A DNA stretch of 64,000 nt, taken from contig NZ_BMYU01000008.1 of the NCBI RefSeq assembly GCF_014652435.1, positions 35,379 through 99,378 on the forward strand. Direction: 5' to 3'. Origin of the DNA: Cognatundibacterium squillarum (lineage in GTDB: Bacteria; Pseudomonadota; Gammaproteobacteria; Burkholderiales; Burkholderiaceae_D). Under the pieces are notes generated by a model that saw nothing but the letters and a program-made list of their open reading frames with translations, was not told the origin of the DNA and made no database searches. Positions 19,982-28,411 of the stretch are shown piece by piece (position 1 is the stretch's first letter; each line of letters starts with the position of its first letter). A program made the position numbers and the translations under genes.

Positions 19982-20488
19982 TCAGGAGTTTTCTATCAAT
20001 CCCATTTCAGGGCTAAGCATCAATCGATCGATATCAACAAGAATCAGCATGCGCTCGTCAAACGTCCCCAATCCAATCAAAAAATCTGTACTGAACGTAG
20101 TACCCATCTCAGGAGCCGGACGAATCTGACCACTATTCAGTGTGGTCACGTCCGAAACACTGTCTACAACCATTCCAACAATGCGCCCCGAAATATTTAA
20201 TATAATAACAACGGTAAATTGATCGTATACGACATCGCCTAAAGCAAACTTAATCCGCATATCCACAACCGGCACAATGATCCCGCGCAGATTAATCACT
20301 CCCTTCATAAAAGCAGGTGCATTTGCAATTCTGGTCACTGCTTCGTAGCCACGAATTTCCTGAACTTTAAGGATGTCGATGCCATACTCTTCACTCCCAA
20401 GAGTGAAGGCAAGATACTCATGTGTCGTGGCATCTTCAATGCCATGCATGCTTTGCATTTCAGAGCTTTCCGCTATTACTGTACTCAT
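19982..20488 (-). CDS. cheW: Chemotaxis coupling protein CheW
   Basis: 168 aa, a single SH3-like CheW domain. Segments such as [48 protein letters not shown] are typical and include the conserved arginine that contacts receptors and CheA. It joins the MCP to CheA. It lies 14 bp after cheA in the same operon. Confidence 0.97.
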   Translation of the reverse strand: MSTVIAESSEMQSMHGIEDATTHEYLAFTLGSEEYGIDILKVQEIRGYEAVTRIANAPAFMKGVINLRGIIVPVVDMRIKFALGDVVYDQFTVVIILNISGRIVGMVVDSVSDVTTLNSGQIRPAPEMGTTFSTDFLIGLGTFDERMLILVDIDRLMLSPEMGLIENS

Positions 20489-20502
20489 GATGAGATTGCC
20501 TG

Positions 20503-22506
20503 TTAATTTGCACTTGCCCGAGTGATCGCCGGAACGTCGAGAATCAGAGCAACACCCCCATCACCTAAAATCGTTGCTCCGGAAATACAGGGTACTTTTT
20601 TATAATTTGACTCAATATTTTTAACCACTACCTGTTGCTGCCCAACCAGATCATCGACAAACAGTGCTGCTTTTTTACCATCAACCTCGACGATAACAAC
20701 AATCCCTTCAGACGGCAGACTGTGAATCGGAACCAAATCAAAAATTCGGTACAGAGGAATTAAGGGTAAATACTCATCACGGACTTTTACTACCTGACTC
20801 TTACCATTGATGTCTTTTACATCGTCCATTGACGGCTGAAGTGACTCAACCACATAATTCAGCGGTAAAATATAAATCTCTTCGCCAAGCTTAAGGGACA
20901 TACCGTCAAGAATTGCTAACGTGAGAGGCAAAGAAATCGTAATAGTGGTCCCAAATCCTTTTGCAGATCGAATGTCAACAACCCCACCCATTGCGGTAAT
21001 ATTTCTTTTAACAACGTCCATGCCAACCCCACGTCCGGAGACGTCAGTAACCACTTCCGCGGTTGAAAATCCGGGTGCAAAAATCAACTGCCACACATCA
21101 GAATCGGACATTGAATCGTGTGCATTGAGTCCGTTTTCGCGAGCTTTAGTAAGAATCCTTTCCCTGTTCAATCCACCACCGTCATCAGAAACTTCTATGA
21201 CAATATTCCCGCCCTGGTGAACCGCTGAAAGAGACAGGCGACCTGTTTCGCTCTTTCCTGAAGAACTACGTATCGCGGGAATTTCTATACCATGGTCAAT
21301 GCTATTTCGAACAAGATGGGTCAGGGGATCAACAATTCGTTCGATTAACCCTTTGTCCAATTCCGTCGAAGCTCCATAGGTCACAAACTCAACTCGTTTG
21401 CCAAGCTTATTTGCCAAATCCCGAACCATTCGCGGAAATCTGGAAAATACGTAATCCATCGGCATCATACGAATTGACATAACGGCTTCCTGCAAATCTC
21501 TTGTATTTCGAGACAAATGTGCAATGCTGCTCAACAACCGTTCATTGACTATTGGATCAAGATGTTGTGTACGTTGTTCTATCATTGCCTGGGTAATTAC
21601 AAGCTCACCAATCAAATTTATTAATTGATCTACTTTCTCAATACCAACGCGAATCGTAGAAGACTCAGAGCTTGCTTGCGGTTTTTCAAATTCTCTTTTC
21701 ACCGCAGGCTTTTTCTCTTGAGCAACCTCTACCGAATTTTCCAATATGTCAGTAACACTCTCATCAAGCGGGGGAAACATTTGATCCAAAGGCTCAAAGA
21801 AACCATATCCGAGCTCATCTTCGGACAGTTCTTTAGAATTAACCAGTAAATCCCGCTCTTCTGAAATTTTTAATGCGTCCGGATTGAGAATAAATGAACA
21901 AATTGAAACAATATCGTCTACAGATTCATTGGTCTTAAGATGCAGAATTACTGAATCCTCCGTATCAGGCTCTCTTGATATCGCCCCCAACAAACCAAGT
22001 TCTGCAATCAAAGCCTCGGTATCCCCCTGATTTACTTTCGGCATTTCGATCCTGAATGCAGATTTAAAATCAGTATCAACATGCAAATCTTCTACCACCA
22101 GCGGTGGGGGCGGTGGTGGATCGAAAGAAAAAGACTGCAGTAACATCCTGACGTCACCAACCGCATCTTGGTCAACTGCACCGCCATTCCTGTGACCATC
22201 CAATTGCATCTTTAAAACATCTTTTGCTGCAAGGAAAGCATCGACGTGCTCAGAAGTCAACGCCATTTCACCCTTACGAATCTTATCCAGCAATGACTCT
22301 AGTACATGAGTGACATCTGTCATGTCATTCAGTCCAAAAGTCGATGAACCTCCTTTTATTGAATGCGCTGTTCTAAAAATCGCATTTAAATCTTCAGGAT
22401 CAGGAGTGGAAACGTCAACTTCCAGCAACAATTTTTCCATCTCAGCCAGCAATTCTTCGGCTTCATCAAAAAAAACGAGGAAAAACTGACTCATGTCAAT
22501 TGTCAT
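20503..22506 (-). CDS. cheA: Chemotaxis histidine kinase CheA
   Basis: 667 aa with full domain order. P1/Hpt carries phospho-acceptor His48 ([12 protein letters not shown]). A variable P2-like region with poly-proline (DPPPPPPLV) follows. P3 is at about 280-345 ([22 protein letters not shown]), and the P4 ATPase shows the N-box ([12 protein letters not shown]), VSDDGGGL and APGFSTAE. The C-terminal P5 CheW-like domain closes the protein. It phosphorylates the CheY and CheB encoded on either side. It stands between cheY (22550) and cheW. Confidence 0.98.
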   Translation of the reverse strand: MTIDMSQFFLVFFDEAEELLAEMEKLLLEVDVSTPDPEDLNAIFRTAHSIKGGSSTFGLNDMTDVTHVLESLLDKIRKGEMALTSEHVDAFLAAKDVLKMQLDGHRNGGAVDQDAVGDVRMLLQSFSFDPPPPPPLVVEDLHVDTDFKSAFRIEMPKVNQGDTEALIAELGLLGAISREPDTEDSVILHLKTNESVDDIVSICSFILNPDALKISEERDLLVNSKELSEDELGYGFFEPLDQMFPPLDESVTDILENSVEVAQEKKPAVKREFEKPQASSESSTIRVGIEKVDQLINLIGELVITQAMIEQRTQHLDPIVNERLLSSIAHLSRNTRDLQEAVMSIRMMPMDYVFSRFPRMVRDLANKLGKRVEFVTYGASTELDKGLIERIVDPLTHLVRNSIDHGIEIPAIRSSSGKSETGRLSLSAVHQGGNIVIEVSDDGGGLNRERILTKARENGLNAHDSMSDSDVWQLIFAPGFSTAEVVTDVSGRGVGMDVVKRNITAMGGVVDIRSAKGFGTTITISLPLTLAILDGMSLKLGEEIYILPLNYVVESLQPSMDDVKDINGKSQVVKVRDEYLPLIPLYRIFDLVPIHSLPSEGIVVIVEVDGKKAALFVDDLVGQQQVVVKNIESNYKKVPCISGATILGDGGVALILDVPAITRASAN

Positions 22507-22549
22507 TATCGAACTCCGCTTTCAGCAATTTCATCGGAAAAGGGCTAAT

Positions 22550-22915
22550 TTAGCCAATTACCTTTTTTACCACTTCAGTTAACTTCTGCGGGTCAAATGG
22601 CTTTACCAACCAGCCATTAGCGCCTGCAGCCCGCCCTTTTGACTTCATCTCATCACTAGATTCCGTTGTCAGCATTAAGATTGGGACACGCTGATACGTT
22701 GATAGGCCACGCAATGATTTGATAAGGGTCAACCCATCCATCCGCGGCATATTCTGGTCAGTCAACACAAGATCTACAACTTGATTGCGGGCTTTTTCCA
22801 AACCATCTTGCCCATCCACGGCCTCAATAACCTGATAGCCTGCCGCTTTTAAACTGAATGCGACCATTTGTCTCAGGGAACCAGAATCGTCCACAGCTAA
22901 AATTGTCTTGGCCAT
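22550..22915 (-). CDS. cheY: Chemotaxis response regulator CheY (operon-proximal copy)
   Basis: 121 aa from ATG 22915, chosen because GGAG lies 7 bases upstream. A 16-codon upstream extension to 22963 would overlap the previous gene. It is a stand-alone receiver with Asp9/Asp10, phospho-acceptor Asp53 (LVLTDQNMPRMDG), the Thr in MLTTESSDEMK and Lys in LVKPFDPQKL. It differs markedly from the receiver at 15140, so the two probably have different partners (switch binding versus phosphate sink). Confidence 0.95.
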   Translation of the reverse strand: MAKTILAVDDSGSLRQMVAFSLKAAGYQVIEAVDGQDGLEKARNQVVDLVLTDQNMPRMDGLTLIKSLRGLSTYQRVPILMLTTESSDEMKSKGRAAGANGWLVKPFDPQKLTEVVKKVIG

Positions 22916-22959
22916 ATCTACTCCATCTACTTTATATAAGGCAAACGCCCGGAATTCCG

Positions 22960-23508
22960 TCAAAAAAGCTCAATATCACCGCTATCCAAATGCTTCTGGT
23001 GTACGGCTTTACGCAATACAGCCTGAAGATCGTTACTTTGCTTTTCCAGCCTTGCAATTGCATTTAGCAGAATTTGCTCAATATTTTCGTTAACATCCTC
23101 ATTTGTGGACTGAATATTCTCAGCTCCAAGCAAATTCAACACCTCTCTTAACCCCTCGCATCGCTGAATTGTGCGGGAAATCAGCTGACTAGTTAGATCC
23201 TGAAACTGAAGACTAGTAACGGCCGCATTTACGTGCTGCCCAATCACTTTCTGAATCTCGCGGATTTTCTCTATGCTTTCAGGAGGTACATTACCTTCGT
23301 TAATTAGCACGTCAATTTCCTGCTGCTCATTAAGCACCGCTTCGTGCATCGCCATAAAACTAACGCCGAGCTTTTCAATTGCCTCACCGAGCAACAATGC
23401 GGTCTGAGCCAGATCTGTCTCCACCTCAAGCAAATGCGTACGCCCATGATCAGAAACTCCTGAAAGCAGCTGTTTTACCTGAGATCCAATTAATTTTTTT
23501 TCTGACAT
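22960..23508 (-). CDS. CheZ-like CheY phosphatase (probable)
   Basis: 182 aa, almost entirely helical. The segment VTSLQFQDLTSQLISRTIQ matches the CheZ active-site helix, where Asp and Gln of QDLTxQ act on phospho-CheY. The C-terminus SGDIELF could play the role of the CheZ C-terminal CheY-binding peptide. It is shorter than E. coli CheZ (about 214 aa), and the N-terminal half does not show an obvious CheZ signature. The position directly before cheY supports the call. It could instead be another QDLT-type chemotaxis accessory protein. Confidence 0.65.
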   Translation of the reverse strand: MSEKKLIGSQVKQLLSGVSDHGRTHLLEVETDLAQTALLLGEAIEKLGVSFMAMHEAVLNEQQEIDVLINEGNVPPESIEKIREIQKVIGQHVNAAVTSLQFQDLTSQLISRTIQRCEGLREVLNLLGAENIQSTNEDVNENIEQILLNAIARLEKQSNDLQAVLRKAVHQKHLDSGDIELF

Positions 23509-23554
23509 CTCTGAGCATCCTGTCCGAAATTAATAATATTACTGATCGACAGTG

Positions 23555-24484
23555 CTATTTCTCCGATTTTACGGAGACACCTGCGCCCGAATCTGCTTGA
23601 CTGACTACTTCGACTGAACCACCATCTCTAATTACAGATTCTTCGGTTTTTTTATTCATCACAATTATGCTGATACGGCGATTAATTGGATTAAAAGGGT
23701 CATCTTTATCAAAAAGCACAGAAGAAGAAAGTCCAACGACACGCATGACCTTTAACTCATCCATTCCACCGTAAATTAACTCTCGTCTGGATGCGTTCGC
23801 TCTGTCCGCTGACAGCTCCCAGTTACTGTAGCCCTTTTCTCCAAGACCATATGGGGTCGCATCAGTATGCCCTGACAAGCTAATCTTATTCGAAACCTCA
23901 TTTAATGCTTTGCCAATTTCATGCAAAATTTCACGGGTATATGGCTGCAACTCAGCACGCGCTAGCGCGAACATTGGCCGATTTTGCTCATCTACCATTT
24001 GAATCCGCAACCCCTCCGTTGTAATATCAAGCAGCAGCTGTTTTTTATACTGCTTTAGTGCAGGATTGGACTCAATCAGGTTTTCAATTTTCCCTTTTAA
24101 TTTCTGCAATTTTTCAGACTCTTCTTTTGCAAGTGCCGCTTCCGCAGCTTGCAAACTATATGTCTTCTTGGGAGATTCAATGTCGCCTTTACGGTTTTGC
24201 CCCTCACGCATACTCAAATCTTTACCACCACCTTTTATAACGCTTGAACTATCACCACTTCCATCACCGCCGGACATTGCAACTTTAAGAGGCGTCTGAA
24301 AATACTCTGCTATACCCTGAAGATTTCCTTTCGCAGTCGAACCAAGTAACCACATCAGCAAGAAAAAAGCCATCATAGCGGTCACAAAATCCGCATACGC
24401 GATCTTCCATGCACCACCGTGATGACCGCCACCATGCTTTTTTATGCGCTTTACAATAATCGGTCTTACTTCTTCGTTAGCCAT
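23555..24484 (-). CDS. motB: Flagellar stator protein MotB
   Basis: 309 aa. A short cytoplasmic N-terminus rich in His/Gly leads into a single membrane helix with the proton-carrying Asp32 (IAYADFVTAMMAFFLLMW). A C-terminal OmpA-like peptidoglycan-binding domain covers about 150-275 (LSGHTDATPY, NWELSADRANASRRELI). It forms the proton-driven stator with MotA, encoded 23 bp upstream in the same direction. Confidence 0.97.
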   Translation of the reverse strand: MANEEVRPIIVKRIKKHGGGHHGGAWKIAYADFVTAMMAFFLLMWLLGSTAKGNLQGIAEYFQTPLKVAMSGGDGSGDSSSVIKGGGKDLSMREGQNRKGDIESPKKTYSLQAAEAALAKEESEKLQKLKGKIENLIESNPALKQYKKQLLLDITTEGLRIQMVDEQNRPMFALARAELQPYTREILHEIGKALNEVSNKISLSGHTDATPYGLGEKGYSNWELSADRANASRRELIYGGMDELKVMRVVGLSSSVLFDKDDPFNPINRRISIIVMNKKTEESVIRDGGSVEVVSQADSGAGVSVKSEK

Positions 24485-24507
24485 TTAAACTCTCACTTAC
24501 CCAGGCG

Positions 24508-25368
24508 TTACTTCGATTTAGACTGTTTAATGTGCTCTTCCAACTCTCGGAATGATGGGCGCTCTGTTGAATAAAGTACTTTACGACCAAACTCGACTGC
24601 AAGTGCCGGAGCATATCCATTTAAACTTGCCAACAAGATAACTTTTGTGCACTGAAATGCTTTTGCAGATTCCTCATTTTGCTGCTCAATCAAACTCGCA
24701 AGCGGGCCAATAAAGCCATAAGCAAGCAAAATGCCGAGGAACGTACCAACAAGAGCATGAGCAATCAAAATACCAAGTTCTGCAGGCGGAATGCCGACGG
24801 ACTCCATAGTATGAACTACCCCCATTACTGCAGCGACAATACCAAATGCAGGCAAACCATCGCCCAATTTCGCGATGAAATGTGCTGGCACGGCTGCTTC
24901 GTGGTGATGCGTTTCCAGCTCGTTGTCCATCAAATTTTCGATCTGAAATGCATCCATGTTGCCTGAAACCATTAATCGAAGGTAGTCACATACAAACTCC
25001 ATTAAATGGTGATCATGTACAACAGATGCGTACTTACTGAATAATGGACTATCGTCTGGCTTTTCAATATCGCCCTCAATCGACATCAGGCCTTCTTTAC
25101 GCACTTTAGTGAGGACGTCAAACATCATCGTCATCAACTCCATATAAAGTGCTTTTGTGTATTTTGACCCCTTAAAAATACTCGGCAATGCCTTCAAAGT
25201 AGCCTTCAGACTTTTAGCATTATTTCCCACCAAAGATGCGCCGACTGCAGCACCGCCAATCATGAGCAACTCAAGCGGCTGAAACAAAACGGCAAGGTGC
25301 CCGCCAGACATGACGAATCCACCGAACACCGACCCAACAACGACGAAATAGCCAACGATGACTAACAC
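24508..25368 (-). CDS. motA: Flagellar motor stator protein MotA
   Basis: 286 aa with four membrane segments (about 1-20, 28-50, 170-195, 200-222) and a large cytoplasmic loop carrying charged residues that contact FliG. The family segments GLPAFGIVAAVMGVVHTM and LVGTFLGILLAYGFIGPLA are present, including the proline of the stator channel. It is separated from the methyltransferase gene by 140 bp in which no promoter was recognisable. Confidence 0.97.
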   Translation of the reverse strand: MLVIVGYFVVVGSVFGGFVMSGGHLAVLFQPLELLMIGGAAVGASLVGNNAKSLKATLKALPSIFKGSKYTKALYMELMTMMFDVLTKVRKEGLMSIEGDIEKPDDSPLFSKYASVVHDHHLMEFVCDYLRLMVSGNMDAFQIENLMDNELETHHHEAAVPAHFIAKLGDGLPAFGIVAAVMGVVHTMESVGIPPAELGILIAHALVGTFLGILLAYGFIGPLASLIEQQNEESAKAFQCTKVILLASLNGYAPALAVEFGRKVLYSTERPSFRELEEHIKQSKSK

Positions 25369-25508
25369 AGATATAACTCCCTCTGCAGAAACGCATTATT
25401 CATATCACTAGTTTCAATCATATCAGCCAGATCAATAGGAATCATGAAAAAATGCAACAAATTGATGCTAGCACAGAAAATATTTCCAATTCCCAACATG
25501 CGACGCAT

Positions 25509-26285
25509 CTACATTTTCCACACATACAAGAATGTTCGCTCTCTCACACACTCTATTTCAAAATCTGCCTTTCTTCCATCAACATTAAACTCATAACTGA
25601 TAAATAATGTTCCATGGCGCATTTCTGCCAACGCTTTCGTCCATACAGCATCCATCACCACAGGTGACAAATATGTGTAGACGATATCGAATTCAGAGAA
25701 ATCCATATTCTGAAAATTACCGTGCACAAATTCAATATTCTGTCGCCCACATAAATTTGCACGAACGCGAGAAATAACAAGGGGTAGAAATGCCAGTTCC
25801 ACGCCGCAGAAACTTGCAAAAGGTGCCCTGCGTGCCAACGGAAGCAGTACCTTACCGAACCCCGAACCCACGTCTAAAAATTTAAAAGGGGCACCGGGAA
25901 GAAGCGAAGCGAGCAGATCAGGAATGACGTCGGGTGAAGGGAAATAAGGAACCCGACTATGGAAAGTTGCCCCGTAAATTGCGAAAAACAGAGCGAAAAT
26001 CACCAAATAATGCCAGTGATTCGTATTAACATGAAGAGATACAATGAATAGAAGTGGCGCAAAAAAACTTATCAGCACCCACCAGCGCTCAAGTTTCAGC
26101 AGGTAAGCGACAAACGCGCTCAGTAGAGCCTGAGCAAAAAGCAAATAAAGTGGCGCAAGAGAGTATTTACCACGAATATCAAAATACAAAGCCGGCAGAA
26201 AAATGACCAGCGCAATCAATACCTGCAAAAAGAGTGCGATTAACGCTGAACGGAATCTAAAGCCAACAGATTTCTTGTCAGGCAA
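25509..26285 (-). CDS. Membrane-anchored class I SAM methyltransferase-like protein
   Basis: 258 aa. The first 120 residues hold about four hydrophobic segments. The remainder is a Rossmann methyltransferase fold with motif I FLDVGSGFGKVLLPL, an acidic residue at the end of strand 2 (GVELAF), and a motif IV-like DIVYTYLSP. The substrate is unknown, and DxGxGFGKV-type enzymes include protein methyltransferases. It sits between flhC and motA in the motility operon, 22 bp after flhC. That position hints at a motility-related role but does not prove one. Confidence 0.7.
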   Translation of the reverse strand: MPDKKSVGFRFRSALIALFLQVLIALVIFLPALYFDIRGKYSLAPLYLLFAQALLSAFVAYLLKLERWWVLISFFAPLLFIVSLHVNTNHWHYLVIFALFFAIYGATFHSRVPYFPSPDVIPDLLASLLPGAPFKFLDVGSGFGKVLLPLARRAPFASFCGVELAFLPLVISRVRANLCGRQNIEFVHGNFQNMDFSEFDIVYTYLSPVVMDAVWTKALAEMRHGTLFISYEFNVDGRKADFEIECVRERTFLYVWKM

Positions 26286-26307
26286 CGCAAAATCCTCCGG
26301 ATATCAA

Positions 26308-26856
26308 TTAAGCAACCATCGCCAACTCTCCCTCTTTTGACTTTTTGGTTTTACCAGCACGAGAAGGCACATGACACAAGCCGCACCTATACTCGTTATG
26401 CAAATCCAGCGAATGCGCAACGAAATGTCCCCCGCATTCCGAGCATTTTGCAAAAGTCAGCATTTTCCCTTCGAAGAACCTTACCAGAGTCCATGCACGG
26501 GTCAATGACAATACTGCATCATCCGGAGAAACACAACCAACCTGCTCAAGATAAAGTCTATAAGCTTTTATGATGGCATCTATACCCAAAACCCCAGCAT
26601 GTTCGACAAGATACCGATGAATATTCATGAATAACGATGAATGAATATTCGGTTGCCAAGTCATAAACCAATCTGACGAGAAAGGCAGCATCCCCTTCGG
26701 AGGAGAAACCCCTTTCAACTCTTTATAAATTTTGAGTAAGCGCTCTCTTGAGAGATTTGTTTCGGACTCCAGCAACTGAAGGCGAGCACCAAGCTTCACC
26801 AATTCAATTGCGAGTTGAATTTCATTTGCCTCATTAACCACACTTTTGCCAGCCAT
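26308..26856 (-). CDS. flhC: Flagellar master regulator FlhC
   Basis: 182 aa from ATG 26856. A GTG five codons earlier overlaps the GGAG ribosome-binding site that serves the ATG. The C-terminus has the four zinc-binding cysteines (CSECGG and CGLCHVP) of FlhC. With FlhD it forms the hexamer that activates flagellar class II promoters. It follows flhD by 44 bp. Confidence 0.97.
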   Translation of the reverse strand: MAGKSVVNEANEIQLAIELVKLGARLQLLESETNLSRERLLKIYKELKGVSPPKGMLPFSSDWFMTWQPNIHSSLFMNIHRYLVEHAGVLGIDAIIKAYRLYLEQVGCVSPDDAVLSLTRAWTLVRFFEGKMLTFAKCSECGGHFVAHSLDLHNEYRCGLCHVPSRAGKTKKSKEGELAMVA

Positions 26857-26900
26857 CACATTCTCCTTCACCTAGCCAGTTTTACCAGCAGGTAATCAAA

Positions 26901-27218
26901 TTATTGAATTTCTTCAACAGGTTGTGCTGCCATTAAAATAGCTGCATGAGAATGCGCAAGCGAACGTTCTTTGTTGTAGTTTGTCAGCATGCAAAGAATT
27001 GCACTATCGTCGAAGCGGAAGCGCGCAAGCATCATATTTGAACCTGCAAGCTTCAGAATCTGAGAGTTGTTAAGCCCCTCAATGAGATCCGCGATCTCTT
27101 TGCTGATACCAAGACGAAAAATCGCCGAAGCTTTATCAGCACGAATCATTTGTTGCGCAAGCATCAGGTAGCTGAGGTTTGCATCGCGAATTTCAGCCAT
27201 CATGTCATTTTGTGTCAT
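26901..27218 (-). CDS. flhD: Flagellar master regulator FlhD
   Basis: 105 aa, slightly shorter than the E. coli protein (116). It carries the family segments NLSYLMLAQQMIRADKASAIFRLGIS and LAGSNMMLARFRFDD. AGGAGGG lies 8 bases before the ATG at 27218. It heads the operon flhD-flhC-methyltransferase-motA-motB and on into chemotaxis. Regulation appears elaborate: three sigma-28-type promoters lie 245-410 bp upstream, and a terminator-like hairpin stands in the leader. Confidence 0.97.
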   Translation of the reverse strand: MTQNDMMAEIRDANLSYLMLAQQMIRADKASAIFRLGISKEIADLIEGLNNSQILKLAGSNMMLARFRFDDSAILCMLTNYNKERSLAHSHAAILMAAQPVEEIQ

Positions 27219-27328
27219 TTTTAAGCCCTCCTATCTGGATTCAAAGGGATTTCTTTGCCGTTGAGACACATTGTGCGCAAGCCAGAAGATTGAGAGTATC
27301 GGCGCTTTTCCGTATTTGACCCCAGAAA

Positions 27329-27374
27329 AACAAAAAGCCACACGTAGGATAAAATCCTACATGCAGCGCTTTTC
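27329..27374 (-). terminator. Terminator-like hairpin in the flhDC leader (attenuator or small-RNA end)
   Basis: On the minus strand CATGTAGGAT and ATCCTACGTG form a fully paired 10-bp stem (one U-G) around a UUU loop. Outer AAAAGC/GCTTTT bases extend it, and CTTTTTGTTTTTC follows. It stands 110 bp before the flhD start and downstream of all three sigma-28-type promoters. It is therefore not the terminator of dnaQ, which has its own at 27638. Confidence 0.8.
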
Positions 27375-27458
27375 AACTACCTAGTCTCCAGAGAACTAGA
27401 TAATTACTTTAAATTCAAACACTTAGAGTCAACCACACGGCAAGCAGTTTAACTCCTT
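27329..27458 (-). ncRNA. Candidate sigma-28-dependent small RNA upstream of flhD
   Basis: Inferred from signals only. A transcript from the nearest sigma-28-type promoter (start near 27458) would run about 130 nt to the hairpin at 27329. It would contain a second small stem (CTAGT...ACTAG around 27382-27400). No open frame of note is inside it. Longer forms of about 190 and 265 nt could start at the other two promoters. It could equally be just the attenuated leader of flhDC. Confidence 0.35.
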
Positions 27459-27464
27459 AAAACT

Positions 27465-27491
27465 TTAACGGCACCAAAATCCAGAACTTTA
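27465..27491 (-). promoter_or_regulatory. Sigma-28 (FliA)-type promoter P-a upstream of flhDC
   Basis: TAAAGTTC - 11 bp - GCCGTTAA on the minus strand. The E. coli FliA consensus is TAAAGTTT - 11 bp - GCCGATAA, so 14 of 16 box positions match and the spacer is exact. Confidence 0.75.
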
Positions 27492-27527
27492 GGCCTAGAA
27501 CCGAAAAAAATTTTTTTCTTGCATGTA

Positions 27528-27554
27528 TTAACGGCGCCACTTTTGGAAACTTTA
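27528..27554 (-). promoter_or_regulatory. Sigma-28 (FliA)-type promoter P-b upstream of flhDC
   Basis: TAAAGTTT - 11 bp - GCCGTTAA on the minus strand, 15 of 16 consensus box positions with the exact spacer. It lies 63 bp upstream of P-a. Confidence 0.8.
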
Positions 27555-27598
27555 GGCTTACATGCAAATTTTTTTAAATTCTTTTCTCTACCTCTTGT

Positions 27599-27625
27599 TT
27601 AACGACCTAAATCATCAAAACTTTA
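27599..27625 (-). promoter_or_regulatory. Sigma-28 (FliA)-type promoter P-c upstream of flhDC
   Basis: TAAAGTTT - 11 bp - GTCGTTAA on the minus strand, a perfect -35 box and a -10 box with two changes. It lies 71 bp upstream of P-b, and the dnaQ terminator begins 13 bp further upstream. Confidence 0.6.
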
Positions 27626-27637
27626 GGGCGTAAAACA

Positions 27638-27664
27638 AAAAAATCCGCAAACTGCGGATTTTTT
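27638..27664 (-). terminator. Rho-independent terminator of dnaQ
   Basis: Perfect 12-bp stem AAAAAATCCGCA / TGCGGATTTTTT with a 3-nt loop, 17 bp after the dnaQ stop. It insulates the flhD promoters from the accA-tilS-dnaQ operon. Confidence 0.9.
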
Positions 27665-27681
27665 CCCACAGGCTGCAACTA

Positions 27682-28392
27682 TCACTGCCGCCATAAGCAC
27701 GGCTGCTTGTTTTGCTTATCAAGTCCACTTAACACACTGCTATGCTCATCCAATTCTTCTTTCGAAGCTGATAAGACAAGAATTTCCGGCAAAGGAGCGG
27801 AATCATCTTCAATGACTTGACGAACATCCTCTGCGACCTCCTCAACATCCATCATCAGACTATTCTGCCCTCGCGACATGGCCAAAAACACGTCAGCAAG
27901 CAGTTCAGCATCCAGTAACGCACCATGTAACTGACGGTGAGAATTTGAAATTCCGTAGCGATCACATAATGCGTCCAAAGAATTCCTTTTACCCGGATGC
28001 AACTCTTTAGCCTGTACGAGTGTATCAGTGACCCCCGAGATGTAATCATCAAAACACCCTAGGTTTAACCTGCTAAATTCGGCATTTAAAAATCCCAAAT
28101 CAAAAGGTGCATTATGAATAACCACCTCAGCGCCGCGAATGTACTCGATAAACTCACTGGATATTTCCGAAAATTTAGGCTTATCAGACAAAAATTCCGA
28201 TGTCAGACCATGCACCTGCAGCGCCCCCTCCTCTGAGTCCCGCTCTGGGTTGATGTACTGATGATAATTGTTACCGGTCAACTTACGGTCGATAAGTTCT
28301 ACACATCCAATCTCGATGATCCGGTTTCCATCTCTTGGATTTATGCCCGTGGTTTCTGTGTCTAACACAACTTGTCGAATCTGTGGTTTCAT
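27682..28392 (-). CDS. dnaQ: DNA polymerase III epsilon subunit DnaQ (3'-5' proofreading exonuclease)
   Basis: 236 aa from ATG 28392. A 13-codon upstream extension overlaps tilS and adds nothing conserved. The three exonuclease motifs are present: ExoI LDTETTGINP (Asp and Glu metal ligands), ExoII VIHNAPFDLGFLN, and ExoIII HGALLDAELLADVF with the catalytic His and Asp. After the nuclease domain the segment RGQNSLMMD resembles the clamp-binding motif of E. coli epsilon (QTSMAF). The C-terminal tail would bind the alpha subunit. It is the last gene of accA-tilS-dnaQ. Confidence 0.95.
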   Translation of the reverse strand: MKPQIRQVVLDTETTGINPRDGNRIIEIGCVELIDRKLTGNNYHQYINPERDSEEGALQVHGLTSEFLSDKPKFSEISSEFIEYIRGAEVVIHNAPFDLGFLNAEFSRLNLGCFDDYISGVTDTLVQAKELHPGKRNSLDALCDRYGISNSHRQLHGALLDAELLADVFLAMSRGQNSLMMDVEEVAEDVRQVIEDDSAPLPEILVLSASKEELDEHSSVLSGLDKQNKQPCLWRQ

Positions 28393-28411
28393 TGATTTTT
28401 CGATCTGTATT

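Noticed and set aside
27297..27304. GCCGATAC on the minus strand between the leader hairpin and flhD
   Set aside because: It resembles a sigma-28 -10 box, but no -35 match stands 11 bp upstream (GGGTCAAA).
27441..27467. A fourth TAAAGTTT box on the minus strand upstream of flhD
   Set aside because: It overlaps the -10 box of promoter P-a, and at 11 bp spacing the would-be -10 is ACTGCTTG, which does not match.
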